This document shows positions 55,453 through 64,000 of a stretch of DNA of 64,000 nt, in pieces. The number at the start of each line of letters is the position of its first letter. Position 1 is the first letter of the stretch. Under the pieces are notes generated by a model that was not told where the DNA came from, made no database searches, and saw only the letters and a program-made list of their open reading frames with translations. A program made the position numbers and the translations under genes. The stretch is from NCBI RefSeq assembly GCF_004364975.1, contig NZ_SOBW01000007.1:248001-312000 (forward strand). The letters run 5' to 3'. This DNA comes from Gelidibacter sediminis. GTDB taxonomy: Bacteria > Bacteroidota > Bacteroidia > Flavobacteriales > Flavobacteriaceae.

Positions 55453-56333
55453 TCTTTTTTATCTATCATTTTTTGCTTTAATAATATTTTTTTCGCCGCT
55501 TTTATCATAGGTGGCCCTATAAATTTTCCGTTTATAATGGCAACTCCTTCTCCTGCAATTTTTGCCTGTTCTGCCATTATGAGCATGGCATCAGCATCTT
55601 TAATTTCTTGTTCTGTTGGGGAGTAATATTGATGTACTAAAGGTATTTCTTTTGGGTTTAAGACCAACATACCCTCAAAACCAAGATTCTTGGAAACCTT
55701 TAAATTCTTTTCTAAATCCTCCAAATCATGTACTCTTACATGTACTGTATCTATAGGAATTACTCCTGTAGCTCTAGCACCCATTGCAATCATGGCTCTA
55801 GGAGTAAACAAACTTTGATGCTCTAAATCATGAACTCCTTCTAAATCGGTAATAAAATCTTCTGATCCATAAGCAATGGCAATCACTCTTGGCGATGCTA
55901 AGCATATTTCCTGAACATTCATTACTGCTGAAGCTGTTTCTATTAAAGGAATTATTTTAAATGTACCAATTGATAATCCTTTTTCATACTCAATCGTTTC
56001 TAATAATTTATCAAAAAAGTATACATCTTCTCCCCGTTTTGCTTTAGGGTACATAAAACCATCTATTCCGTCAATTGTTAATTGCAGGATATCCTTTAAC
56101 AACTCCCCACTTTCTCTATCATTCACCCTAGGGAATATCTTTTTTCCTGCAAACGTTTTAGATTTAACATACTTAATTATTGTGTCTCGTGCTACTTGTT
56201 TATTGGCAAAGGGCTGAACGGAATCTTCTACATCTAGGAGCAACACATCAGCATTAGATTTTGAAGCACTAATCATCAATTTTTTATTATGACTTGGCAC
56301 AAACATTAAACTTCTTAGTAATACATCATTCAT
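55449..56333 (-). CDS. HpcH/HpaI aldolase, citrate lyase beta-like (CitE) protein
   Basis: 294-residue TIM barrel of the CitE family, whose members cleave or form malyl-CoA-type thioesters or act as thioesterases. Motifs: RSLMFVPSHNKKLMISASKS, ADVLLLDVEDSV, KIFPRVND (substrate Arg), LIETASAVMNV (metal Glu) and AIAYGSEDFITDLEG (metal Asp). Unlike classic CitE, no CitD/CitF genes are near. It is part of a CitE-MaoC-CitE run between the sugar aminotransferase and the NeuD-like acyltransferase. Confidence 0.87.
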   Translation of the reverse strand: MNDVLLRSLMFVPSHNKKLMISASKSNADVLLLDVEDSVQPFANKQVARDTIIKYVKSKTFAGKKIFPRVNDRESGELLKDILQLTIDGIDGFMYPKAKRGEDVYFFDKLLETIEYEKGLSIGTFKIIPLIETASAVMNVQEICLASPRVIAIAYGSEDFITDLEGVHDLEHQSLFTPRAMIAMGARATGVIPIDTVHVRVHDLEDLEKNLKVSKNLGFEGMLVLNPKEIPLVHQYYSPTEQEIKDADAMLIMAEQAKIAGEGVAIINGKFIGPPMIKAAKKILLKQKMIDKKE

Positions 56334-56335
56334 AA

Positions 56336-56788
56336 TTACTGTTTTTTAGAAATTAACACTTTACGTCTAAAAGACAACACATCCATATTTAATTGATTCT
56401 TTGCTATGGTCTCTACATATACAATTCCTCTATCGTTTTTAGAAGTTTCCCATTTGTCTATAATAGTGGTACGCGCATAAAGTGTATCATTTATATGCAC
56501 AGGATGTAAATGTTTTACAGATTCATATTCTAAATTAGCAATAGCTTTTCCACTTATATCGCCAACCGTTATACCAACAACGACACTAAACACTAAAGTA
56601 CCTACAACTAGAATTTTGCCATGTTGTTTTTGTTGTGCATAATCTAAATTGAGATGAACAGGATGATGATTCATCGTTAATAGACTAAATAAATTATTAT
56701 CACTTTCAAAAATAGTTTTTGTTAAAGCATGATGAATTGTATCTCCAACGACAAAGTCCTCATAGTAATTCCCAAATTTACTTTCCAT
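56336..56788 (-). CDS. MaoC-like hotdog-fold dehydratase/hydratase
   Basis: 150 residues, single hotdog domain. YYEDFVVGDTIHHALTKTI and the active-site-like TMNHHPVHLNLDYAQ match the MaoC/(R)-specific enoyl-CoA hydratase family, with the later GDISGKAIANLEYESVKHLHPVHINDTLYA typical of the MaoC subgroup near CitE genes (mesaconyl-CoA hydratase-like). It would add or remove water on a short acyl-CoA. Overlaps the upstream CitE-like gene by 11 bp and ends 2 bp before the next one. Confidence 0.87.
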   Translation of the reverse strand: MESKFGNYYEDFVVGDTIHHALTKTIFESDNNLFSLLTMNHHPVHLNLDYAQQKQHGKILVVGTLVFSVVVGITVGDISGKAIANLEYESVKHLHPVHINDTLYARTTIIDKWETSKNDRGIVYVETIAKNQLNMDVLSFRRKVLISKKQ

Positions 56789-57605
56789 ATTTTTTATTTT
56801 TTAATATTTCAAGAGCTCTTAAAGCGTGTGGCTTTTCAATAATTTCCTCATTTAATATAAAGGGCTCCAAACTTTCACCATTATAATTTTCTGGCAAATG
56901 AGCTACAACATTCCTAGCCCATCCAACCAATTCTTTATCTTGCCCTGTTTCTTGTTTAAACCACTCTAATTGGGTTGGATGTATTAGAAACTTAGCGTCA
57001 TACCCATTATCTTCAGCATACCTAACCTCATCTATAAAAGATTCTTTATTATAAATATCCATAGAAGCAATATCGATGGCTTGAAGATTATAAGCTTTTG
57101 CTAAATACAAAACTTTTTTTCGAGGATAATCTAATTGGAGTTTAGTGTGCTCGGCATTCAAAAAAGTCATTAAATCATGAGATCCCATTCCAATCCCCAT
57201 AATTGACTTAAAAACTCTCGGATGACGCATTAATACATCTTGAATTTCTAACAGCAATCTAGGGTGCTCTATTAAGATAATATATTCTATACTCTGAAAT
57301 TTATCAATTATTTCTAATAATTCAGCTGCTGATTTAATTTTCGGCAAAATCATTTGCTTCACACCTATCTGATAGAATTTACTAATGTAATTTAAATTCA
57401 ATAAGTCATCGAAACCATTTCTTAAAGGAATTCTAAACCAATATGATTCAATACTTTCGTTAGTTTTTATTTCTTCAAAATAAGTTTCTAATTCTGAATT
57501 AATTATAGCATCCTCAAAGTCAATAATAATCTCGTCTGCTGAGGATTTTTTGATATCTTTCAACTTCCTAAGTCTTGATGCCGGTATGAAAAAGTAAGAT
57601 TTCAT
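56778..57605 (-). CDS. divergent CitE-like (HpcH/HpaI family) protein
   Basis: 275 residues. SYFFIPASRLRKLKDIKKSSADEIIIDFEDAI mirrors the CitE N-terminus, followed by WFRIPLRNGF (Arg), ILIEHPRLLLEI (Glu) and GMGSHDLMTFLNAEH (Asp), so the metal ligands are kept. It differs clearly from the other CitE-like protein of the locus, so it is unlikely to be a recent duplicate and may have a different substrate. The DegT/StrS aminotransferase ends 1 bp before it starts. Confidence 0.83.
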   Translation of the reverse strand: MKSYFFIPASRLRKLKDIKKSSADEIIIDFEDAIINSELETYFEEIKTNESIESYWFRIPLRNGFDDLLNLNYISKFYQIGVKQMILPKIKSAAELLEIIDKFQSIEYIILIEHPRLLLEIQDVLMRHPRVFKSIMGIGMGSHDLMTFLNAEHTKLQLDYPRKKVLYLAKAYNLQAIDIASMDIYNKESFIDEVRYAEDNGYDAKFLIHPTQLEWFKQETGQDKELVGWARNVVAHLPENYNGESLEPFILNEEIIEKPHALRALEILKNKKYGK

Positions 57606-57606
57606 A

Positions 57607-58689
57607 TTAATTATTTTGAATTCGAAGTAACAACCTACTTATCAACTCAACCTCCTCAACTGTCAAGTCGAAGTACAATGGTAAGCATAATACCCTTTTT
57701 GCTATATCGTCTGTGATTTCAAAATTTTGAGGGTCTAAATATGGTAATGTATTAGCTAGTGACGGATAAAAATAACGTCTTGTAAATATTTCACTAGCAG
57801 CTAACCGTTTCATACATTCTAGCATTAACTCTTCACTTTCAAAAACTAGTGGATAATAGGCATAATTCTTTGTTCCATCATTGTGCCAAGAGGGTGTTTT
57901 TACTTTAAGCCCCTTTAGTTTTAAATTATAAAGTTCCGTTAGCTCCCTTCTTTTATTATGTACAGCCTCTATATGTGGAATATTTGCCAATCCCATAGCA
58001 GCATGATATTCTGAATTTTTACCGTTTATTCCTAACTCCGCAAAGCTTTCTGTCCCCGAAAATCCAAAATTTCGAATATATGCAAGCCTTTTTAATAAAG
58101 CTGGATCTTTAGTAACAATTAGGCCACCTTCAATAGAATGGTACAATTTTGTGGCATGTAAGCTGCAAGTACTTATATCGCCATATTCAAAAACAGACTT
58201 CCCATACACTTCAACACCAAAAGCATGGGCGCCATCATATATCACCTTAAGGTTGTGTTTTTTTGCAATTTTCTCGATAGCCAACACATCGCACGGGTTA
58301 CCATAAACGTGGGTTGCCAAAATAGCTGATGTTTCATCAGTAATGGCAGCTTCTATTTTTGTTGGGTCTATATTCAATGACTCTTTATCAATATCCACAA
58401 AAACCGGTTTACAACCTTCCCAAACAATACTGCTCGTGGTCGCCACAAACGAAAATGGCGTCGTTATAATTTCACTTTTTAAATCCAACGCCTTTATGGC
58501 CATTTGTAAGGCAATAGTACCATTAGTCACGAACAGTAAATGTTTTACATGTAAATGGTCTTTCAACTTCATCTCTAGTTCACTTGCCAACGGCCCCATA
58601 TTAGTTAGCCACTGTCGCTTCCAAATACCAGACAGGTATTTTTTATAATCTTCTTGAGGCGGAAGAAAGGGTTTTGTAATTGGTATCAT
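57607..58689 (-). CDS. DegT/DnrJ/EryC1/StrS sugar aminotransferase (VioA/4-aminosugar type)
   Basis: PLP-dependent aminotransferase that puts an amino group on a keto-sugar nucleotide. Motifs: QWLTNMGP near residue 30, FVTNGTIALQMAI (phosphate/PLP), TPFSFVATTSSIVWEG, YDGAHAFG (Asp) and the Schiff-base lysine in SLHATKLYHSIEGG. The HATK...EGG form is seen in enzymes such as VioA that make dTDP-4-amino-4,6-dideoxyglucose. RfbA and RfbB in the same operon would supply dTDP-4-keto-6-deoxyglucose. 360 residues. Exact regio- and stereochemistry is inferred. Confidence 0.88.
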   Translation of the reverse strand: MIPITKPFLPPQEDYKKYLSGIWKRQWLTNMGPLASELEMKLKDHLHVKHLLFVTNGTIALQMAIKALDLKSEIITTPFSFVATTSSIVWEGCKPVFVDIDKESLNIDPTKIEAAITDETSAILATHVYGNPCDVLAIEKIAKKHNLKVIYDGAHAFGVEVYGKSVFEYGDISTCSLHATKLYHSIEGGLIVTKDPALLKRLAYIRNFGFSGTESFAELGINGKNSEYHAAMGLANIPHIEAVHNKRRELTELYNLKLKGLKVKTPSWHNDGTKNYAYYPLVFESEELMLECMKRLAASEIFTRRYFYPSLANTLPYLDPQNFEITDDIAKRVLCLPLYFDLTVEEVELISRLLLRIQNN

Positions 58690-60125
58690 TGTTTTAAAAT
58701 TATTTTTTTGATGCTTGTAAGGGCCGTCATTTTAAAAATATAGGCAAAAGTAAGATATATAACTGAGCCTCCTAAAGCTAATATAGTTATTCTAAAAAAA
58801 TCTTTTAGTTCATTTATGTGCAGATAAGTATCCGCAAACCATAAACTAGCGCCTACAAAAAAAGCAAGCGCCAAAATTGGCAAGACGTCTAGGGCTTGTT
58901 CTAAGGGTTTATAGTTAATGAATTTTCCTGTATAATGTGTATTGATAAAAAAAGCTAAAATTGATGTGATCAACTGTCCCCAAACAAGACCTAAAACTCC
59001 AAAATTAAAACTTATAGCCACCACAGCTAATACTAGTATTTTTTTCATGATTTCTAACCTTAAAAACAAATCACTCCTACCTTTTACATTTAGAATATTT
59101 AAATTATAGGAATGGATAGGATAAAGTATACCCGCCAAACATAACACTTGAAAGTACGGAACAGCTGGCAACCACTTCTCTGTAAACAAAAACCGAAAAA
59201 GAGGTTCTGCCAATACACCCATTATTACCAATATGGGAGCTATTACAAAAACCACTAATTGCATAATTTCTTTATATACACGCTTAAGTCTTAAGTCATC
59301 ATTATTGATGCTCGCGAATAAAGGATACGTGACCCTATTCAAAGCACTTGAAATATTTTTAACAGGTAATTGTTTTAACGAATCAGCACGAGTATAAAAC
59401 CCCACTTGAGATGTCAAAAAGTATTTCCCAATTATTATTTGATAAATATTTAAGAAAATAGTATCAAGCAAACCTGACAAAGTAAGTTTATATCCAAATT
59501 GGAAGTGAAATTTAAACTTATTCACATTAAATATCAAAGATGGTTTCCATTTTGATCGAACCCAAAGCTGAACTGTACTTAGAAAACTTTGAGAGAGTCC
59601 CATCCACACTAAACTCCAAACACCATGACTTGTAAACGCTAAATAAACACCTAATAACCCGGAGACTATTAAAGATGGGATTGCGACTAACATCTGGGTT
59701 TTGAAATCCATTATCTTTGTTAATCTTGTAGACTGAACGGCCGAGAATGCCGTTATAATAAAAGACAAACAGTAGACCCTAATTATATTTATTAGAATAG
59801 GCTCGCCGTAAAAATCAGCAATTAACGGTGCTGTAACAAAAACAAGAAAATAAATGAAAATACTTCCTATTAAATTAAAAAAAAACACCGTTGAATAGTC
59901 TTCTTGGTCTGGATTTTCAGTCCTAATTAAAGACTGTGTAAGGCCTCCACTTATGAGTATACTACCAATTCCCATAAAAATAGATATCATTCCTATTAGG
60001 CCAAACTCTTCAGGCATCAATAGTCTTGCTAATACTATTGAGACTCCAAACCCAATTAATTGGGTGCTAAATTGCTGAAGAAACGTCCAAAAAGCACCCT
60101 TGGTTGCCGTATTTCTTAAAGACAT
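58686..60125 (-). CDS. Wzx-type oligosaccharide flippase (MOP superfamily), copy 1
   Basis: 479 residues, 12-14 membrane segments. Starts RNTATKGAFWTFLQQFSTQLIGFGVSIVLARLLMPEEFGLIGM; contains IIIGKYFLTSQVGFYTRADSLKQLPVKNISSALNRVTYPLFASI, a WzxC-like signature. Related in layout to the flippase at 52079-53509 but clearly diverged. It overlaps the aminotransferase gene by 4 bp and directly follows rfbA. Confidence 0.9.
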   Translation of the reverse strand: MSLRNTATKGAFWTFLQQFSTQLIGFGVSIVLARLLMPEEFGLIGMISIFMGIGSILISGGLTQSLIRTENPDQEDYSTVFFFNLIGSIFIYFLVFVTAPLIADFYGEPILINIIRVYCLSFIITAFSAVQSTRLTKIMDFKTQMLVAIPSLIVSGLLGVYLAFTSHGVWSLVWMGLSQSFLSTVQLWVRSKWKPSLIFNVNKFKFHFQFGYKLTLSGLLDTIFLNIYQIIIGKYFLTSQVGFYTRADSLKQLPVKNISSALNRVTYPLFASINNDDLRLKRVYKEIMQLVVFVIAPILVIMGVLAEPLFRFLFTEKWLPAVPYFQVLCLAGILYPIHSYNLNILNVKGRSDLFLRLEIMKKILVLAVVAISFNFGVLGLVWGQLITSILAFFINTHYTGKFINYKPLEQALDVLPILALAFFVGASLWFADTYLHINELKDFFRITILALGGSVIYLTFAYIFKMTALTSIKKIILKQ

Positions 60126-60998
60126 TTATTTCTTAATTATTTTTTTTAAATAGTCATAATAGTCGCCTTTAAGCTCCCTTACTTCTTCAAAAATATTGTC
60201 TTTAGTAATCCATCCATAATTCATCGCAATTTCTTCTAAACATCCAATTTTTAGTCCTGTACGTTTTTCAACTGCTTTTACAAACTCCGTAGCTTCTGTT
60301 AAGGCTTCATGAGTGCCCGTGTCTAGCCAGGCAAAACCCCTACTTAAGATTTGAAGTTTTAAATTATCTTCCCTTAAATACGATTGATTTATGGAAGTTA
60401 TTTCTAATTCACCTCGATGTGACGGTTTGACATTTTTAGCAATATTGATTACTGAGTTCGGGTAGAAATATAAGCCTACCACAGCGTAATTTGATTTCGG
60501 GTCTTTTGGCTTTTCTTCAATACTGATAACATTTCTATCCGCATCGAATTCGGCCACTCCGTAACGTTCTGGATCATTCACAAAATTACCAAACACAATT
60601 GCTGTGCTTTCTGTCTCAACAGTGTTTACAGTATCCTTTAGTATTTTTTGTAAGCCTGCACCGTAGAATATATTATCGCCCAAGACTAAACATACATCAT
60701 CACTACCTATAAACTCCTCCCCCAAGATAAATGCTTGCGCTAAACCATCAGGACTCGGTTGTTCTTTATAACTTAGGTTAATACCAAGTCGTTTACCATC
60801 ACCTAATAATTGTTTGAAATTTGGGAGATCATGAGGAGTGGATATTATTAAAATCTCTCGAATACCAGCTAACATCAATACAGATAACGGATAATATATC
60901 ATTGGCTTATCGTAAATTGGTAATAGCTGCTTACTGACTGCGAGTGTTAGTGGATGTAAGCGCGTTCCTGAGCCTCCTGCTAGAATGATTCCTTTCAT
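60126..60998 (-). CDS. rfbA: glucose-1-phosphate thymidylyltransferase
   Basis: Makes dTDP-glucose from glucose-1-phosphate and dTTP. The nucleotidyltransferase signature [16 protein letters not shown] (3-18) is followed by [52 protein letters not shown] and [14 protein letters not shown]. 290 residues, full length. rfbC and rfbD are not in the window, which suggests the dTDP-4-keto-6-deoxyglucose made with RfbB goes to an amino sugar rather than rhamnose; genes beyond the right edge could change that view. Confidence 0.96.
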   Translation of the reverse strand: MKGIILAGGSGTRLHPLTLAVSKQLLPIYDKPMIYYPLSVLMLAGIREILIISTPHDLPNFKQLLGDGKRLGINLSYKEQPSPDGLAQAFILGEEFIGSDDVCLVLGDNIFYGAGLQKILKDTVNTVETESTAIVFGNFVNDPERYGVAEFDADRNVISIEEKPKDPKSNYAVVGLYFYPNSVINIAKNVKPSHRGELEITSINQSYLREDNLKLQILSRGFAWLDTGTHEALTEATEFVKAVEKRTGLKIGCLEEIAMNYGWITKDNIFEEVRELKGDYYDYLKKIIKK

Positions 60999-61042
60999 TT
61001 TTTTTAGTGTTATGCTGTTATGTAGTAATCTTGTTATGAGGT

Positions 61043-61406
61043 TTAAATCTTTAGAAATGTTATAAGCTTAGACAGCATTCTTCTAATGAAAATAATCTTA
61101 TCAAAAATTCTTTCTGTTTGTTCATCTGGTACAAGATATTTAAAACGAATAGCTATCTCAAATTGTGTTTCAAGTTCTGCTAAAGCTCCCTAACGTGATA
61201 TACAAGAATCTTGAAAACTCTTTCTCACCATTTCTACCAGTTCCTTCAGCAATATTCGAAGGTATTGAAACTGCTGCCCTTCTAATTTGGCTAGTTAGTC
61301 CATATAATTCTTCTTTTGGGAAAGCTCCAATCAATCGATATATATCCTCAACTAGAGCCATACTTTCTTTCCAAAGGGTAAAATCTTTATGGGATGGTAT
61401 TGTCAT
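61043..61406 (-). pseudogene. frameshifted four-helix-bundle (23S rRNA IVP-like) protein gene
   Basis: The 5' part (ATG at 61406) encodes a typical four-helix-bundle start: KDFTLWKESMALVEDIYRL, LTSQIRRAAVSIPSNIAEG and FLYITLGS, then shifts and stops after FSRT. Dropping one A at 61182-61184 (one T of the coding strand) restores an open frame to a stop at 61043, reading LAELETQFEIAIRF then KYLVPDEQ and ending LITFLKI, exactly the expected C-terminal helices. The 364-bp span is 121 codons plus one base. It lies between rfbB and rfbA. Function of this family is unknown; a sequencing error is the main alternative. Confidence 0.85.
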
Positions 61407-61504
61407 GATGGATTCTGCTCAGTTATAGTGTTATGGTGTTTAATATAATGTGTGATTACGAACTTACATAACTACGTCATAAGATCACTTCTTAACTTGA
61501 TAAC

Positions 61505-62560
61505 TTATTTATACTGCTCCTTATAATACTCCTGATAAGCCCCACTTGTGACATTATCCATCCATTCTTTATTCTCTAAAAACCAATCGATGGTTTTTGA
61601 CAGGCCTTCTTCAAATGTTACAGAAGGTGACCATCCTAATTCTTTGTTGATTTTAGACGCGTCTATGGCATAGCGTAAATCATGACCTGGACGGTCTTTT
61701 ACATATGTGATTAGTTTTTCGCTCTCTCCTGTTGTTCTACCGAGCTTATCATCCATTTGTTGACACAATAATTTCACTAAGTCAATATTCTTCCATTCAT
61801 TAAAACCACCAATATTATACGTTTCATGGTTTTCCCCTTTATGATATACTAAGTCAATAGCGATAGCGTGATCAATAACATATAACCAATCTCTGGTATA
61901 ATTGCCATCACCATATACAGGTAATGCTTTTTTATTGATGATATTATTGATAAATAGAGGAATTAATTTTTCCGGAAAATGATTCGGCCCATAATTATTG
62001 GAACAATTGGAAATCACATAAGGCATTCCGTAAGTTTCACCATAAGCTCTAACAAAATGGTCGGAACTCGCTTTAGATGCCGAATACGGTGAATTCGGAT
62101 CATAAGACGTTGTTTCAGTAAACAAACCTGTTTCTCCTAAAGAACCATAGACCTCATCTGTACTCACATGATAAAAACGCTTTTCTTCCCAATTATCTTT
62201 CCATAATTCTTTAAAAGCATTTAGCAAAATCATGGTTCCTAAGATATTAGTCTTTGCAAAGGCCAACGGATCTGTAATCGAACGATCCACATGAGACTCA
62301 GCCGCTAAATGAACAACACCATCAAATTGATATTCTGAAAATATGCCGTTAATAAAATCTTCATCTGTAATGTCTCCATGTAGGAATGTGTAGTTGGAAG
62401 CATATTCAACATCTCTAAGATTCTCTAGATTCCCCGCATAGGTTAACGCATCTAAATTATAAATATGATAATTTGGATATTGGGTAACAAAACGTCTCAC
62501 AACATGACTTCCGATGAAACCAGCGCCGCCTGTAATTAATATTTTTTTATTTGTTTCCAT
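61505..62560 (-). CDS. rfbB: dTDP-glucose 4,6-dehydratase
   Basis: Extended short-chain dehydrogenase that converts dTDP-glucose to dTDP-4-keto-6-deoxyglucose. NAD motif GGAGFIGSHVVRRF (11-24), HLAAESHVDRSI, STDEVYGSLGE (Thr-Asp-Glu active site), YSASKASSDH (Tyr-x3-Lys) and NNYGPNHFPEKLIPLFI are all present. 351 residues, full length. Its leader region holds a -7 box and two hairpins. Confidence 0.96.
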   Translation of the reverse strand: METNKKILITGGAGFIGSHVVRRFVTQYPNYHIYNLDALTYAGNLENLRDVEYASNYTFLHGDITDEDFINGIFSEYQFDGVVHLAAESHVDRSITDPLAFAKTNILGTMILLNAFKELWKDNWEEKRFYHVSTDEVYGSLGETGLFTETTSYDPNSPYSASKASSDHFVRAYGETYGMPYVISNCSNNYGPNHFPEKLIPLFINNIINKKALPVYGDGNYTRDWLYVIDHAIAIDLVYHKGENHETYNIGGFNEWKNIDLVKLLCQQMDDKLGRTTGESEKLITYVKDRPGHDLRYAIDASKINKELGWSPSVTFEEGLSKTIDWFLENKEWMDNVTSGAYQEYYKEQYK

Positions 62561-62608
62561 AATTAATAACTAATTCTAAAAAAACATTCCTGAATTTCTT
62601 TAATAAGA

Positions 62609-62643
62609 TTAAAGGGATCTTAAAAAACTGGACATCCCTTTTA
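62609..62643 (-). other. leader hairpin 2 upstream of rfbB
   Basis: Arms AAAGGGAT (62611-62618) and ATCCCTTT (62634-62641) pair over 8 bp with a loop of about 15 nt, about 50 bp before the rfbB start. No U-run follows on the minus strand beyond a short A/T stretch. Confidence 0.5.
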
Positions 62644-62680
62644 ATACGCGTTTATTTTCACCTAGGTTTAAACAAAGAAA

Positions 62681-62713
62681 AATCTATATAAATCATAGCG
62701 TTTTATATAGATT
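62681..62713 (-). other. AT-rich 12-bp hairpin, terminator-like or leader structure upstream of rfbB
   Basis: Perfect arms AATCTATATAAA and TTTATATAGATT with a 9-nt loop. On the minus strand it is followed by TTTTTC. It lies about 105 bp after the dehydrogenase stop and about 10 bp downstream of a -7 box. It could terminate the dehydrogenase transcript or form the 5' end of an rfbB leader RNA. Confidence 0.6.
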
Positions 62714-62722
62714 AATCTTCAG

Positions 62723-62730
62723 CAAAGATA
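62723..62730 (-). promoter_or_regulatory. -7 box TATCTTTG, candidate promoter of the rfbB operon
   Basis: Minus-strand TAnnTTTG match 163 bp before the rfbB ATG, implying a leader of about 155 nt that begins at or just before the 12-bp hairpin. Confidence 0.5.
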
Positions 62731-62817
62731 TCTTAAATTTAAAGAGAAACAATGGATTAAAATCGTCATTTAAGCGACATACCCAATTCCCCATTAAAAT
62801 TTTCAGCATTTAATAAT

Positions 62818-64000
62818 CTACAATTTGCCGTCACAATCTCCTTCTGGCAACACCCCTTTTACATCATAGACAATTGCTTTCTCCTTTTTTAGGCTAGTTA
62901 AATCTAAAGATAGAAATTCCTTATGGGCCACTCCTAAAACAACAGCGTCATAACGCTCTTTTGGCAACTGATCCGTCATGTCTAAATTATACTCACTTTT
63001 AACTTCTTCCGGGTTTGCCCATGGGTCGTACGTGCTTACTTTAACACCATATTCCTTTAATGCACTTATGACATCCACAATTCTGGTATTCCTTACATCT
63101 GGACAATTTTCCTTAAACGTAATTCCCAATATCAATACCTCGGCCTCACTCACATAGATCCCTTTTTTGATCATGCTCTTTACCACTTCTGAAGCCACAT
63201 AGCTCCCCATTGAGTCATTTAAACGCCGTCCTGCCAAGATGATTTCAGGATGGTAACCATGTTCTTGTGCCTTTTGAGCCAGATAGTAAGGATCTACACC
63301 AATACAATGCCCTCCAACTAAACCTGGTTTAAACGGCAGAAAGTTCCATTTGGTTCCAGCCGCTTCCAAGACAGCATGGGTATCAATATCTAAAATATTG
63401 AATATCTTGGCTAATTCATTGACAAAAGCGATGTTGATATCCCGCTGCGAGTTTTCAATTACTTTAGCTGCTTCCGCAACCTTAATACTTGGTGCTAAAT
63501 GCGTGCCTGCTGTAATTACGGATTTGTACAATAGATCTACTTTCTCACCTATTTCCGGCGTTGATCCTGCAGTAACCTTTAGGATTTTTTCCACGGTATG
63601 CTCTTTATCTCCTGGATTGATACGTTCAGGTGAATAGCCTGCAAAGAAATCCACATTAAATCTTAACCCTGACACTTTTTCTAATACTGGGACACATTCG
63701 TCTTCAGTAACCCCAGGATATACGGTAGATTCATAAATAACAATATCTCCTTTCTTCAACACCTTTCCAACCGTCTCGCTCGATTTATAAAGCGGCGTCA
63801 AGTCTGGGCGGTTATTTTTATCTACAGGCGTAGGTACTGTAACAATATAGATGTTACAATCTTTGATATCCTCTAAATTAGAAGAACAATATAAACCATT
63901 AGCGTCAGAGGGTTGATCAACCAAAACAGCTTGTAAAATAGCATCCTCAACCTCTAAAGTGGAGTCTGTACCAGAATTTAAGCCATCAATTCTTCCTTGA
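62818..64000 (-). CDS. nucleotide sugar dehydrogenase (UDP-HexNAc 6-dehydrogenase, TviB/WbpA-like), N-terminus beyond window edge
   Basis: NAD-dependent four-electron oxidation of a UDP-N-acetylhexosamine to its uronic acid. Visible: [64 protein letters not shown] (catalytic Lys/Asn region), [15 protein letters not shown] (catalytic Cys) and [13 protein letters not shown]. The stretch after the edge reads [18 protein letters not shown], so the frame is open to base 64000 and only the first 35-40 residues with the Rossmann motif are missing. TviB/WbpA (UDP-GlcNAc) fits best; WecC (UDP-ManNAc) is possible since wecB is in the locus. Confidence 0.92.
   Translation of the reverse strand, partial: QGRIDGLNSGTDSTLEVEDAILQAVLVDQPSDANGLYCSSNLEDIKDCNIYIVTVPTPVDKNNRPDLTPLYKSSETVGKVLKKGDIVIYESTVYPGVTEDECVPVLEKVSGLRFNVDFFAGYSPERINPGDKEHTVEKILKVTAGSTPEIGEKVDLLYKSVITAGTHLAPSIKVAEAAKVIENSQRDINIAFVNELAKIFNILDIDTHAVLEAAGTKWNFLPFKPGLVGGHCIGVDPYYLAQKAQEHGYHPEIILAGRRLNDSMGSYVASEVVKSMIKKGIYVSEAEVLILGITFKENCPDVRNTRIVDVISALKEYGVKVSTYDPWANPEEVKSEYNLDMTDQLPKERYDAVVLGVAHKEFLSLDLTSLKKEKAIVYDVKGVLPEGDCDGKL

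Noticed and set aside
1-64000. tRNA, rRNA, riboswitch, transposase, integrase or phage genes
   Set aside because: Looked for cloverleaf-like blocks and the usual protein motifs on both strands; none could be supported by eye.

Overview
The window is AT-rich DNA from the main chromosome of a member of the Bacteroidota, almost certainly a Flavobacteriaceae species. The evidence is a PorT-type type IX secretion gene, a SusC/SusD pair, a short primary sigma factor of about 287 residues, an AccD without zinc-ribbon cysteines, and many -7 boxes of the form TAnnTTTG, the Bacteroidota promoter element. The genus cannot be fixed by reading alone.

Left part (1-33.2 kb): conserved housekeeping genes in short operons. 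In order these are apaG (cut by the left edge), pruA, rsmG, a fatty acid desaturase with an aspartate-type aminotransferase, a SusC/SusD nutrient uptake pair, trkH and trkA for potassium uptake, ubiE/menG with porT, a TrmH-family RNA methyltransferase divergent from a lipidated TamA/BamA-like outer membrane protein, fbaA, accD, a PAS histidine kinase, rpsO, pnp, proC-proB-proA, a small unknown gene, the primary sigma factor, rpe and a CBS-domain protein. Proline synthesis (proC, proB, proA) and proline breakdown (pruA) are both present but 23 kb apart.

Two gaps, after proA (28.9-29.6 kb) and between the sigma factor gene and rpe (30.9-32.0 kb), are filled with layered repeats. They hold several unrelated 7-nt repeat families, a 106-bp tandem array of hairpin units with one lone copy further on, an 11-bp repeat in four identical copies and a hexamer tract. 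The 7-nt GAGGTTT family also abuts the TrmH-family gene at 15.8 kb.

Right part (33.5-64.0 kb): one long surface-polysaccharide locus entirely on the minus strand, read from the right edge leftwards and closed by a strong terminator at 33.36 kb. It supplies sugar nucleotides (UDP-HexNAc dehydrogenase, RfbB, RfbA, WecB, a DegT/StrS aminotransferase), lipid-linked initiation (WecA-like), glycosyltransferases, two Wzx-type flippases, a Wzy-like polymerase, an AsnB-type amidotransferase, acyltransferases, and Wza/Wzc export proteins. This is a Wzx/Wzy-dependent capsule, exopolysaccharide or O-antigen pathway. Less usual members are a CitE-MaoC-CitE cassette that may make an acyl-CoA for sugar N-acylation, two adjacent nucleotidyltransferase-fold proteins of unknown role, a fused two-dehydrogenase protein, and a four-helix-bundle gene broken by one extra base between rfbA and rfbB. 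No tRNA, rRNA, CRISPR array, transposase or phage gene was seen.
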